A DNA stretch of 64,000 nt. It comes from Rhizobacter sp. SG703 (lineage in GTDB: Bacteria; Pseudomonadota; Gammaproteobacteria; Burkholderiales; Burkholderiaceae_C). Below the pieces are notes generated by a model. That model was not told the origin of the DNA, did no database searches, and saw nothing but the letters and a program-made list of their open reading frames with translations. The number at the start of each line of letters is the position of its first letter. Positions within the stretch are counted from its first letter, which is position 1. The DNA lies in contig NZ_JAAZQK010000003.1 in the NCBI RefSeq assembly GCF_012275445.1, positions 310,001-374,000 on the forward strand, in the 5' to 3' direction. Below are positions 51,098 to 59,740 of this stretch, piece by piece. Position numbers and translations under genes: made by a program.

Positions 51098-52489
51098 ATG
51101 CAAGTGACTGCGTCCAACTTCAAGGCCTATGACATCCGCGGCATCGTCGGCAAGACGATCGACGAAGCGTTCGCGGAGCACCTGGGCCGTGCCTTCGGCA
51201 GCGAGGCACTGAAGGCGGGTGAAAAGGCCGTGGCGGTCGGCCGCGACGGCCGCCTGTCGGGGCCGGGCCTCGTCGCCGCACTGATCCGCGGCCTCGCGTC
51301 GACCGGGCTCGACGTCGTCGACATCGGCGCCGTGACCACGCCGATGCTGTACTACGTGGCTGCCACGCGCGGCCAGCATGGTTGCAACAGCGGCATCCAG
51401 GTCACCGGCAGCCACAACCCGAAGGACTACAACGGCTTCAAGATGGTGCTGGCCGGCCGCGCGATCTACGGCGACGAGATCCAGGCACTGCGCATCCGCA
51501 TGGAAGCCGAGAACTACACCGTGGCCAATGGCCGCACCGGCACGATGGACGTGCTCGCCGAATACCGCGCACGCATCGTCGGCGACTGCAAGCTGGCCCG
51601 CAGGATGAAGATCGTCGTCGACTCCGGCAACGGCATCCCCGGTGCGTCGGCGCCCGGCATCCTGCGTGCGCTCGGCTGCGACGTGACCGAGCTCTACTCC
51701 GAGGTCGACGGCGATTTCCCGAACCACCACCCGGACCCGAGCAAGCCCGAGAACCTGGCCGACCTGATCCGCACCGTGAAGGAGACCGATGCCGAGCTGG
51801 GCCTCGCGTTCGACGGCGACGGCGACCGGCTCGGCGTGGTCACGAAGGAAGGCAACATCATCTACCCGGACCGCCAGCTGATGCTGTTCGCCACCGACGT
51901 GCTGTCGCGCAACCAGGGCGGCACCATCATCTTCGACGTGAAGTGCACGCAGCGCCTCGCGCCGACCATCCGCGCCGCCGGCGGCAAGCCGCTGATGTGG
52001 AAGACCGGCCACTCGCTCGTCAAGGCGAAGATGAAGGAGCTGAAGGCGCCGCTGGCCGGCGAGATGAGCGGCCACATCTTCTTCGGCGAGCGCTGGTACG
52101 GCTTCGACGACGCCACCTACACCGCGGCGCGGCTGCTGGAGATCCTGTCGCGCGGCAAGAACCCGAGCCAGGTGCTGAATGCGCTGCCGACCAGCTTCAG
52201 CACGCCCGAGCTGAACGTCGCGTGCGACGAAGGCGAGCCGAAGCAGGTCGTGCAGAAGCTGCTCGACGGCGCGCGCTTCCCCGGCGCGAAGGAGATCATC
52301 ACGATCGACGGGCTGCGTGCCGAGTACGACGACGGCTTCGGGCTGATCCGTTCGTCGAACACCACGCCGGTGCTGGTGCTGCGCTTCGAAGGGCACACGC
52401 AGGAGGCGCTGCATCGCATCGAGGCCGACTTCATGGCCGCGCTGCGCGTGGCCAAGCCCGACGCGCAGATCGCTGCCGCCGCGCATTGA
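51098..52489 (+). CDS. manB: Phosphomannomutase/phosphoglucomutase
   Basis: 463 aa from ATG 51098 with CAGGAG upstream. All four alpha-D-phosphohexomutase signatures are present: the active-site serine loop TGSHNPKDYNGFKM, the metal loop DGDGDR, the sugar-recognition loop GEMSGHIFF and the phosphate loop RSSNTTPVLVLRFE. It interconverts sugar 1- and 6-phosphates, feeding GDP-mannose and LPS or exopolysaccharide synthesis. It heads a same-strand run with waaC and waaA (16-bp gap, then overlap). Substrate choice (Man versus Glc) cannot be read. Confidence 0.93.
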   Translation: MQVTASNFKAYDIRGIVGKTIDEAFAEHLGRAFGSEALKAGEKAVAVGRDGRLSGPGLVAALIRGLASTGLDVVDIGAVTTPMLYYVAATRGQHGCNSGIQVTGSHNPKDYNGFKMVLAGRAIYGDEIQALRIRMEAENYTVANGRTGTMDVLAEYRARIVGDCKLARRMKIVVDSGNGIPGASAPGILRALGCDVTELYSEVDGDFPNHHPDPSKPENLADLIRTVKETDAELGLAFDGDGDRLGVVTKEGNIIYPDRQLMLFATDVLSRNQGGTIIFDVKCTQRLAPTIRAAGGKPLMWKTGHSLVKAKMKELKAPLAGEMSGHIFFGERWYGFDDATYTAARLLEILSRGKNPSQVLNALPTSFSTPELNVACDEGEPKQVVQKLLDGARFPGAKEIITIDGLRAEYDDGFGLIRSSNTTPVLVLRFEGHTQEALHRIEADFMAALRVAKPDAQIAAAAH

Positions 52490-52505
52490 CCGCGTCGCCG
52501 TCGTC

Positions 52506-53477
52506 GTGCGCGTCCTGATCGTCAAGCTGTCGTCGCTCGGCGACGTGGTGCATGCGATGCCCGTCGTCCACGACCTGCGGGCGGTCTACCGCCATGCGCA
52601 GGTCGACTGGGTCGTCGAGCCGGGCTTCGCGCCGCTGGTGCGGCGCGTGCACGGCGTCAGCGAGGTGATCGAATGCGCGCAGCGCCGCTGGCGCCGCGCC
52701 TGGTGGACGCGCCCGGTGCGCGACGAATGGCGCGCATTCCGCCAGCAGCTGGGGCAGCACCGCTATGACGCGGTGCTCGACCTGCAGGGCCTGACCAAGT
52801 CGGCGCTGGTTGCGCGGCTGGCCGACGGGCCGAGCTTCGGCCTCGCGAACCGCACCGACGGCTCCGGCTTCGAATGGCCGGCGCGCTGGCTGATCGACCA
52901 GCCGCTCGCGATGGAGCCGCATGTGCATGCGCTCGATCGCTCGCGCAAGCTGGCCGGCATGGCGCTGAACTACCCGGTGCAAGGGCCGCCGCAGTTCGGA
53001 CTGCGCGCCGATGCGCAACCGCTGCCGCTGCCGACGCTGGTGTTCGTGCACGGCAGTTCGCGCGACGACAAGCTGTGGCCCGAGCAGCACTGGATCGAGT
53101 TCGGCCAGCGCTGCATCGGCGCGGGCTGGCGCATCGCGCTGCCGCATGCGGGACCCGCGGAGCTGGCGCGCGCGCAGCGCCTGCAGCAGGCGTTCGGCGC
53201 GCATGCCGAGGTGTGGCCGGCGATGTCGCTCGACGCGCTGGTCGACCGCATGGGCGCGACGCAGGGCGTGATCGGCGTCGACAGCGGGCTGAGCCACATC
53301 GCGGTCGCGCTCGGGCTGCCGCATGTGCAGCTGTACAACTTTCCGACCGCGTGGCGCACCGGCCCGCAGATCGCGCACGGCCACCGGCACCAGGTGTCGG
53401 TCGAGCGCACGCCGACGCCGGAGGTCGACCTGGTGTGGGCCGCCTGGCAGGTCGTGCGCGCCGCGTCGCGGGCATGA
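52506..53477 (+). CDS. waaC: LPS heptosyltransferase I
   Basis: 323 aa from GTG 52506. GT9 fold: N-terminal VLIVKLSSLGDVVHAMPVV, a DLQGLTKSALVARLA acceptor loop, FVHGSSRDDKLWPEQHW and the nucleotide-binding GVIGVDSGLSHIAVALGLP. It adds the first L-glycero-D-manno-heptose to Kdo2-lipid A on the inner face of the inner membrane. The start lies 16 bp after manB and the stop overlaps the waaA start by four bases. Confidence 0.92.
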   Translation: MRVLIVKLSSLGDVVHAMPVVHDLRAVYRHAQVDWVVEPGFAPLVRRVHGVSEVIECAQRRWRRAWWTRPVRDEWRAFRQQLGQHRYDAVLDLQGLTKSALVARLADGPSFGLANRTDGSGFEWPARWLIDQPLAMEPHVHALDRSRKLAGMALNYPVQGPPQFGLRADAQPLPLPTLVFVHGSSRDDKLWPEQHWIEFGQRCIGAGWRIALPHAGPAELARAQRLQQAFGAHAEVWPAMSLDALVDRMGATQGVIGVDSGLSHIAVALGLPHVQLYNFPTAWRTGPQIAHGHRHQVSVERTPTPEVDLVWAAWQVVRAASRA

Positions 53478-54793
53478 CGGGCGCCGTGGATCCCGCACGC
53501 GACGTTCCGGCCGCCACCTGGCGGCAATGGCTGGCACGGCAGGCCTATTCGCTGCTGCTGGCATCGCTGAAGCCGGCCTACCTGCTGCGGCTGTGGCTGC
53601 GCGGCCGGGCCGAGCCGCTGTACCGGCACAAGGTGCTGGAGCGGCTGGGCGACTACCGCGGCGAGCGCTGGGTCGGCGACGTGTGGGTGCATGCGGTGTC
53701 GCTCGGCGAGACGCTGGCGGCTGCGGCCTTGATCGATGCGCTGCGCGCCGAGCGGCCGAACCTGCGGCTGCTGCTGACGCACGGCACCGCCACCGGCCGC
53801 GAGGCCGGCAAGGCGTTGCTGCGCGACGGCGATGCGCAGGCCTGGCTGCCGTACGACACGCCGGGCGTCGTGCAACGCTTCTTCGAGCAGTTTCGTCCGC
53901 GCGTCGGCGTGCTGATGGAAACCGAGATCTGGCCCAACCTGCTGCGGCGCGCGCAGGGCAGCGGCATTCCGGTGGTGCTGGCGAATGCGCGGCTCAGCGA
54001 GAAGAGCCGGCGCCAGGGCGAGCGGTTGGCAGCGGTGCTGCGGCCGGCGGTCGAGGCGATCACGCTGGTGCTGGCGCAGACCGAGGCCGATGCGCAGCGG
54101 CTGCGCGAATCGGGCGCGCGCGAGGTCGTCGTCTGCGGCAACCTGAAGTTCGACATGGCGCCGGACGAAAGCCTGCTGGCGCGCGGCCGCGCGTGGCGGC
54201 ATGCCCTGGCGCGGCCGGTGCTGCTGGGTGCGGTGATGCGCGAGGGCGAAGAGGCGATGCTGCTCGCCGAGTGGGCGAAGCAGGCGCCGGCGAACCGGCC
54301 GCTGCTGCTGATCGTGCCGCGCCATCCGCAGCGCTTCGACGAGGTCGCCGCGCTGGTGCAGGCGGCCGGGTTCACGCTCGCGCGGCGCAGCGGCTGGGGC
54401 GACACGCCGCCGGCCGATGCGTCGGGCGCCGACGTGTGGCTGGGCGATTCGATGCGCGAGATGGCGCTGTACTACGCGATGTCCGACGTGGCACTGCTGG
54501 GCGGCAGCTTCGCGCCGCTGGGCGGGCAGAACCTGATCGAGGCCGCGGCCTGCGGCTGCCCGATCGTGATGGGGCCGCACACCTTCAACTTCGCGCAGGC
54601 GGCCGAGCTGTCGCAGGCGGCCGGCGCGGCGCTGCGGGTGGCGGACATGGGCGAGGGTGTCGCGAGCGCGATGAGCCTGCTGGCCAGCCCGCAACGCGAG
54701 CAGCGGGCCGCACAGGCGAGGGCGTTCGCGGCCGCGCACCGCGGCGCGGCGGCGCGCATGGTGCAACGCATCGTCCGCTGGATACCCGCGTAG
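53474..54793 (+). CDS. waaA: 3-deoxy-D-manno-octulosonic acid (Kdo) transferase
   Basis: 439 aa from ATG 53474 (ATGA overlap with waaC). N-terminal membrane-associated helix SLLLASLKPAYLLRLWLRG, then VWVHAVSLGETLAA with the catalytic Glu, LLLTHGTATGRE, METEIWPNLL and the C-terminal nucleotide site FAPLGGQNLIEAAACGCP and GPHTFNF. It moves one or two Kdo units from CMP-Kdo to lipid IVA. Length is at the upper end of normal. Start context shows no separate ribosome site, consistent with coupling. Confidence 0.92.
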   Translation: MTGAVDPARDVPAATWRQWLARQAYSLLLASLKPAYLLRLWLRGRAEPLYRHKVLERLGDYRGERWVGDVWVHAVSLGETLAAAALIDALRAERPNLRLLLTHGTATGREAGKALLRDGDAQAWLPYDTPGVVQRFFEQFRPRVGVLMETEIWPNLLRRAQGSGIPVVLANARLSEKSRRQGERLAAVLRPAVEAITLVLAQTEADAQRLRESGAREVVVCGNLKFDMAPDESLLARGRAWRHALARPVLLGAVMREGEEAMLLAEWAKQAPANRPLLLIVPRHPQRFDEVAALVQAAGFTLARRSGWGDTPPADASGADVWLGDSMREMALYYAMSDVALLGGSFAPLGGQNLIEAAACGCPIVMGPHTFNFAQAAELSQAAGAALRVADMGEGVASAMSLLASPQREQRAAQARAFAAAHRGAAARMVQRIVRWIPA

Positions 54794-54933
54794 GCCGGAT
54801 ATTCGTCCGATGGTGCCGAACCGCCGTCGAACCGACAGTTCAGCCCATCGCCCTCACGGCCCCTGCAACCGCGGCATGATGCGGACCTGCCCCGCACGGC
54901 AGGCCCTCGCCCATCCCGACACGCCCGCTCCCG

Positions 54934-56394
54934 ATGTCCACCCCGTCCACCGCCTCGCCCGACGCCCAGGTCCTCGTCTTCGATGCCGTCAAGGCGCTTG
55001 CCTTCGTCGGTGACCTCAGCATGGGCCAGCCGGTCGACCATTCGGCGCGCACCGCGTGGATCGCGGCCCAGCTGGCGGCCACGCTCGGCCTCGGCGGCGA
55101 CGCCTGCGCCAACGCCGCTTACGTCTCGCTGCTGCGCTGGTCGGGCTGCACTGCGAACGCGCCGGAATTCTCCGAGCTGATGGGCGACGACGTCGGCGGC
55201 CGGCACGCGATGCTGGCGGCCGGGCTGCCGTCGCACCTGGCCGGCTCGATGATGCCGCTCGCGCAGATCCATTGCGAAGTCTCCGGCGACGTTGCGCGCA
55301 CGCTCGGCATGCCGCCGGCCGTCGAGCTGCCGCTGCGCCGCATCTTCGAGCGGCCCGACGGCCACGGCCAGCCGAACGGCCTGCGCCCGCCGGACATCCC
55401 GTTCGAGGTGTTCATCGTCTCGGCCGCGAGCGACCTGGAGATCTTCAGCCGTGTCTACGACCTCGAGCGCGCGCTCAGCTACCTGGCCGCGCGCGCGGGC
55501 GCGGCCTACCCCGCCGAGGTGGTCGACGCGGTGAGCCGCCATGCCGTCGACTGGCTGCACACGCTGGAGCAGGACCCGGCCTGCGTCGACACGGCGCCGG
55601 CGATGGCGGCCGGTCCCCACGGCGGCAGCACCTCGCTCGAACTGATCGCCGACGTGATCGACCTGAAGCTGCCGTGGCTGACCGGCTACTCGCGCCGTGT
55701 CGCGCAGGTGGCGGCCGCCTGTGCCGAGCGCCTGGGACTGCCAGCCTTGTCGCGCCAGCGGCTGTACCGCGCGAGCCTGGTGCACGGCATCGGCCGCGCG
55801 GCGGTGCCGAACGCGCTCTGGGACCAGCCCGGCGCGCCGAGCGAATCGGCGATGGAACGGCTGCGGCTGGTGCCGTACTGGACGGCGCGGGCCGCGCGCC
55901 GCATCGGCAGCCTGGCCGACGAGGCCGAGCTTGCATCGCATGCCGACGAACGGCTCGACGGCTCGGGCTACTTCCGCGGACTGTCGGGCGCGGCGCTCGG
56001 CATCGAGGCCCGCGTGCTGGCCGCGGCGGCGCATGCGGTGCTGCTGCAGACCGCCCGCCCGGGCCGCGCGGCGCTGTCGTTCGACGAGGCGCAGGCGCAG
56101 CTGCAGCGCGAGGCGCAGCGTGGGCTGTTCGACGCCGACGTGGTCGCCGCGCTGGGCGGCGCCTCGCGAGCCCCCGAGCCGCCGCAGGCGACCGAGCCCG
56201 CGGCCCTGCTGACCGGCCGCGAGGTGGAGGTGCTGCGCCGCATCAGCCTCGGCGAGAGCAACAAGGAAGCGGCCCGCACGCTCGGCATCAGCCCGAGCAC
56301 CGTGCGGGCCCACCTCGAGAACATCTTCCGCAAGCTGGAGTGCACCACCCGCGCCGCCGCCACCCTGAAGGCGATGACGACCGGGCTGCTCTGA
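54934..56394 (+). CDS. LuxR-type regulator with degenerate HD-GYP domain
   Basis: 486 aa. The middle region aligns with HD-GYP phosphodiesterases, but key residues are changed. HDIGK reads HGIGR, HHExxDGxGYP reads HADERLDGSGYF, and the DALT stretch reads AHAVLLQTARP. Loss of the metal-binding Asp suggests a sensor without enzyme activity. Residues about 420-486 are a LuxR/NarL HTH (LTGREVEVLRRISLGESNKEA, then LGISPSTVRAHLENIFRKL). No receiver domain. It ends one base before the convergent lipoprotein gene. Confidence 0.82.
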   Translation: MSTPSTASPDAQVLVFDAVKALAFVGDLSMGQPVDHSARTAWIAAQLAATLGLGGDACANAAYVSLLRWSGCTANAPEFSELMGDDVGGRHAMLAAGLPSHLAGSMMPLAQIHCEVSGDVARTLGMPPAVELPLRRIFERPDGHGQPNGLRPPDIPFEVFIVSAASDLEIFSRVYDLERALSYLAARAGAAYPAEVVDAVSRHAVDWLHTLEQDPACVDTAPAMAAGPHGGSTSLELIADVIDLKLPWLTGYSRRVAQVAAACAERLGLPALSRQRLYRASLVHGIGRAAVPNALWDQPGAPSESAMERLRLVPYWTARAARRIGSLADEAELASHADERLDGSGYFRGLSGAALGIEARVLAAAAHAVLLQTARPGRAALSFDEAQAQLQREAQRGLFDADVVAALGGASRAPEPPQATEPAALLTGREVEVLRRISLGESNKEAARTLGISPSTVRAHLENIFRKLECTTRAAATLKAMTTGLL

Positions 56395-59163
56395 TCAGTG
56401 CCCGCGGGCCGCGGCCCTGGCGAGCGAGCGGGCCACCGCCGTGGCCGACGACGCCTTCGCCGGCGGCAGGCTGCCCAGCAGCCCGCCGTCGACGATCTCC
56501 ACCACCAGCCCGCCGGCGGTTCCGCGCACGCGGCCGATCACCTGGCCGTTGCCGCTGATCGTCACGGTGCCGCTGCCGCTGCTCGGCAGCCCTTGCGTGC
56601 CGAAGTCGAGCTGGAAGAAGCCGTCGACCTGGTAGTTCACGCCGCCGCGGCTGAACGCGAGCTGCGCGTACTCCTCGCGCGTCAGCAGCAGTCGCTGCTG
56701 CGGGGCCACGCCTTGCATCACCGTCTGCATCAGCGCAGTGCCGCCGCTGAAGCTCGCCACCGACTGGGTCGCCATGTCGGTCACCGTCAGCCCGCTGGCC
56801 GGGAGGTAGCGCAGCGTCGTCGTCTCGGTCGTGCCGTTCAGGCTGCCGTCGAGCTCGACCTTCGCGTTGCCTTGCACGCGGCTGGTCTTCGCGACGCCGT
56901 TGATGTCGTCGGCCGTCACGCGGAAGTCGCTCGCGGTCGACTGCGCCGAGCCGACGCGGTGCGCCAGGTCGGCGAAGCTGTACGCCAGGCTGCTGCCGCC
57001 GGTGTAGACGGACGCCCCCTCGGTCTGGCAGCCGGTGAACTGCGCGGCCAGCGTGTGGTTGCCGGTGGGCAGCGTCGTGCCCGCCGCGGGCGCGGCGGCG
57101 CCGTCGAGCGTGACCGAGGCGGTGCCGCCGGCACACACCGCGTCGAGCCCGAGCATCCTGAAGTCGTCGTCGGCGAACTGCAGCGGTGCGCCGGCGGCCT
57201 CCATGCCCGGCAGCCACAGCGTCATCAGCGCCAGCAGCTTCGCCTGCTGGTCGCTGCTCGCCTGGTTGACCGTCAGCGTCGCGGCGGCGCTGGTGACGCT
57301 GCCCTTCGCGTTCGTCACGACCACCTGGAACTGCGCGCCGTCGTCGGCCGCGGTCACTGCGTCGAGCGTCAGCAGGCTGCCGGTCGCGCCGCCGATGGCG
57401 ACACCGTTGCGCTGCCACTGGTAGCTCAGCGGTGCGCTGCCCTTGGCCTCGACGGCGAAGCTGGCCGGGCTGCCGACGTTGACGACGATGCCGTGCGGCT
57501 GCGTCGTGATCACAGGGGCCGATTGCGCCGGCACCACGGTCAGCTTCGCGGCGTCGGTCTGCAGCGAACCGCTGGCATTGGCGACGCTGACGCTGAACAG
57601 CGCGCCGTCGTCGGCATCCGCCGTCGCGAAGGTGTAGACCGCGGCGGTCGCGCCGGCGATCGGCTGGCCGTTGCGCTTCCACTGGTAGCTGAACGGCGCG
57701 CTGCCGTCCACCGCCACCGAGAAGACCGCGGTCTCGCCGGACGCGACGGTGAAGGGCTGCGGGCCGAACACCAGCGTCGGCGGCAACGGCGTCGCACTGA
57801 CGGTGAGCTTCGCGGTCAGCGTGGTCACGCTGCCGGCGGCGTTGGTGCCGCGCAGGCTGTAGACGGCGCCGTTGTCGGCCAGCGTCACCTCGGGCAGCCA
57901 CAGGTACGGGCCGTCGGCGCCGGCGATCTCGACGCCGTTGCGCAGCCAGGCGTAGACCATCGGCTGCGTGCCGTCGATGGTCGCGCTGAACATCGCCGTC
58001 TCGCCGACCGCCACGGTCAGCGCTCGCGGGTTGCTGGTGACCTTCGGTGCGAGCTTGCTGCCGCTGGTCGCGGGCGCCAGCACCATGCATTCGGTCATCG
58101 CGCCGTTCTCGCTGCCCATCGTCACCTGGTGGATCGGCGTGACGAGCTTGTCGGTCGCGGCCCACACGCTGGTGGTCGAGTCCTTGCGCACCAGCACGAC
58201 GAAGTGGCCGTTGTCGTCGGTCACGGCCGCGCTGCGGCCGGAGTAGTCGACGCCGCTGGTGCTGACGAGCACGTTGGCTGCCGGCTTGCCGTCGGCGGTC
58301 TGCACGCAGCCTTCGAGCGCCACCGTCTCGGCGATCCGGTCGGCGTTCCAGTAGCTGAAGTGCGTGACCGTGCCTTCGTAGTACTGGTTCGCGCCGCTGC
58401 CGGTCAGCGTCGCGCTGCCTTCCTGCACCCAGCGCGCGCTGGCTTCGTCGAAGTGCCACAGCGGCACGCTGGCCGGCGGGTTCGGCGAGCGGGTCGACAG
58501 CGGGATGCGCACGGTGGCGCTGCTGCCGGGCTTCAGGTTCAGGCGCTTGCCGTCGGCATCGCGCAAGTCGACCTTGACGGCGCCGAAGCTCTCGATCGTG
58601 CGCTCGCTGCCGTTCTGCAGCGTCGTGTAGCCGCCCGGCATGCGCTCCGGGTCGCGCGCCGGGTCGATCGGCGTGACGCTGACCGATACGGTGCCGGCCA
58701 CGGCCGCCCCGGTCGTCGCATCGACCAGGCTGTTGGCGGGCAGCGCCACCTGCGCGGTGCCGGCGGCGTTGCCGATCGTCGCGCTGGCCGCGGCGTCGAA
58801 GCTCTGCGGGGCGGCGAGCTTCAGCAGGCGCACGCGGACGTCGGCTGTGCCCTTGGCCGCGAGCTTCACGACGGCGACGTTTGCGCCGTGCCGAGCGGCC
58901 TCGACCTTCACCGTCACGCGGTCGGCCGGCGCGACGCCGTTCAGCGTGAAGCTGCCGTCGGCGGCGGTGGTCGTGCTGGCGCTACCGGCGCTGACGGTGG
59001 CATCGGCCACCGCCTGGTCGCTGTCCATGTCGACGACCTGGCCGGTGACGCTGGCGGTGGCTGGCGGCGGTGTGCTGCCGCCGTCGTTGGAATCGCCGCC
59101 GCCGCATGCGGCGAGGACGACGCTGGCGAGCAAGGCGGCCAGGCCGTGGGTGAATTTTTTCAT
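56395..59163 (-). CDS. Ig-like repeat lipoprotein, surface or periplasmic
   Basis: 922 aa from ATG 59163. Lipoprotein signal: LLASVVLAACGGGDSNDGG with the lipobox Cys. An N-terminal carboxypeptidase-regulatory-like module (ASVTGQVVDMDSDQAV, ADGSFTLNGV) is followed by a large beta region and then three immunoglobulin-like repeats, each with GETAxFSxxxDGSxPxxYxW and NGxxIxGA. The C-terminal 250 residues are beta-rich and unique. Probably a cell-surface adhesin or polymer-binding lipoprotein. Ser/Thr/Ala-rich composition is normal for this type. It is divergent from nothing close; 97 bp precede the cupin stop. Confidence 0.78.
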   Translation of the reverse strand: MKKFTHGLAALLASVVLAACGGGDSNDGGSTPPPATASVTGQVVDMDSDQAVADATVSAGSASTTTAADGSFTLNGVAPADRVTVKVEAARHGANVAVVKLAAKGTADVRVRLLKLAAPQSFDAAASATIGNAAGTAQVALPANSLVDATTGAAVAGTVSVSVTPIDPARDPERMPGGYTTLQNGSERTIESFGAVKVDLRDADGKRLNLKPGSSATVRIPLSTRSPNPPASVPLWHFDEASARWVQEGSATLTGSGANQYYEGTVTHFSYWNADRIAETVALEGCVQTADGKPAANVLVSTSGVDYSGRSAAVTDDNGHFVVLVRKDSTTSVWAATDKLVTPIHQVTMGSENGAMTECMVLAPATSGSKLAPKVTSNPRALTVAVGETAMFSATIDGTQPMVYAWLRNGVEIAGADGPYLWLPEVTLADNGAVYSLRGTNAAGSVTTLTAKLTVSATPLPPTLVFGPQPFTVASGETAVFSVAVDGSAPFSYQWKRNGQPIAGATAAVYTFATADADDGALFSVSVANASGSLQTDAAKLTVVPAQSAPVITTQPHGIVVNVGSPASFAVEAKGSAPLSYQWQRNGVAIGGATGSLLTLDAVTAADDGAQFQVVVTNAKGSVTSAAATLTVNQASSDQQAKLLALMTLWLPGMEAAGAPLQFADDDFRMLGLDAVCAGGTASVTLDGAAAPAAGTTLPTGNHTLAAQFTGCQTEGASVYTGGSSLAYSFADLAHRVGSAQSTASDFRVTADDINGVAKTSRVQGNAKVELDGSLNGTTETTTLRYLPASGLTVTDMATQSVASFSGGTALMQTVMQGVAPQQRLLLTREEYAQLAFSRGGVNYQVDGFFQLDFGTQGLPSSGSGTVTISGNGQVIGRVRGTAGGLVVEIVDGGLLGSLPPAKASSATAVARSLARAAARGH

Positions 59164-59260
59164 CGCGTTCTCTCTGGTATCCGATGGGGTGTTGCGGTGA
59201 GGTTCGCAGTGTTCCGGCGCCACCGCCGCGCGGCATCGCCCGAAGGAGCCAGCGGCCGCG

Positions 59261-59605
59261 TCAGCGAGGAGCCACCCCTTTCGGGGGAGCCGCGACGATG
59301 ACCAGCTGCAGCAGCCCGCCGCCGTGGTTGACGACCTGGTGCTCGGCATCCGGTGGCACGACCAGCGTGCACGGCGCCTGGAAGCGCTGCGGGCCGTCGG
59401 GCAGCTGCAGCTTCCCACTGCCCTGCAGCACCAGGATGGCCAGCTCGCCGTCGTGGCGCTGGCTGCCGGTGACCGCGCCCGGCACCAGCTGCTGCGTCCA
59501 GGCTTCGAAGCCGCGGATGCCCTGCGCGAACCCGGCGACGCCGACGCGCGGGTTCGGGCCGTCCGGCGGGTCGCGGGGCAGGGCGCTGTGGTTGATGACG
59601 AGCAT
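59261..59605 (-). CDS. Cupin-domain protein
   Basis: About 114 aa from ATG 59605; ATG 59656 is an upstream alternative and neither has a clear ribosome site. A single small beta barrel: QQLVPGAVTGSQRHDGELAI has the first cupin motif with its His residues, and PPDAEHQVVNHGGG has the second. Such proteins bind a metal or small ligand, often as a dioxygenase or a sensor. It is divergent from the MalT-type regulator at 59741, which may control it. Confidence 0.72.
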   Translation of the reverse strand: MLVINHSALPRDPPDGPNPRVGVAGFAQGIRGFEAWTQQLVPGAVTGSQRHDGELAILVLQGSGKLQLPDGPQRFQAPCTLVVPPDAEHQVVNHGGGLLQLVIVAAPPKGVAPR

Positions 59606-59740
59606 GTCGCGATGCTGCAGGCCACGGCGCCGCACCGCATCGGCCGAAAGAGCCATCCGGTCGCGGGACGGCGGGCCATCCCCCCATTTGAGGAGGTCGT
59701 GTGCGGGCTCGGCGTCGCCTGGCGCCATCAGAATCCCGCG

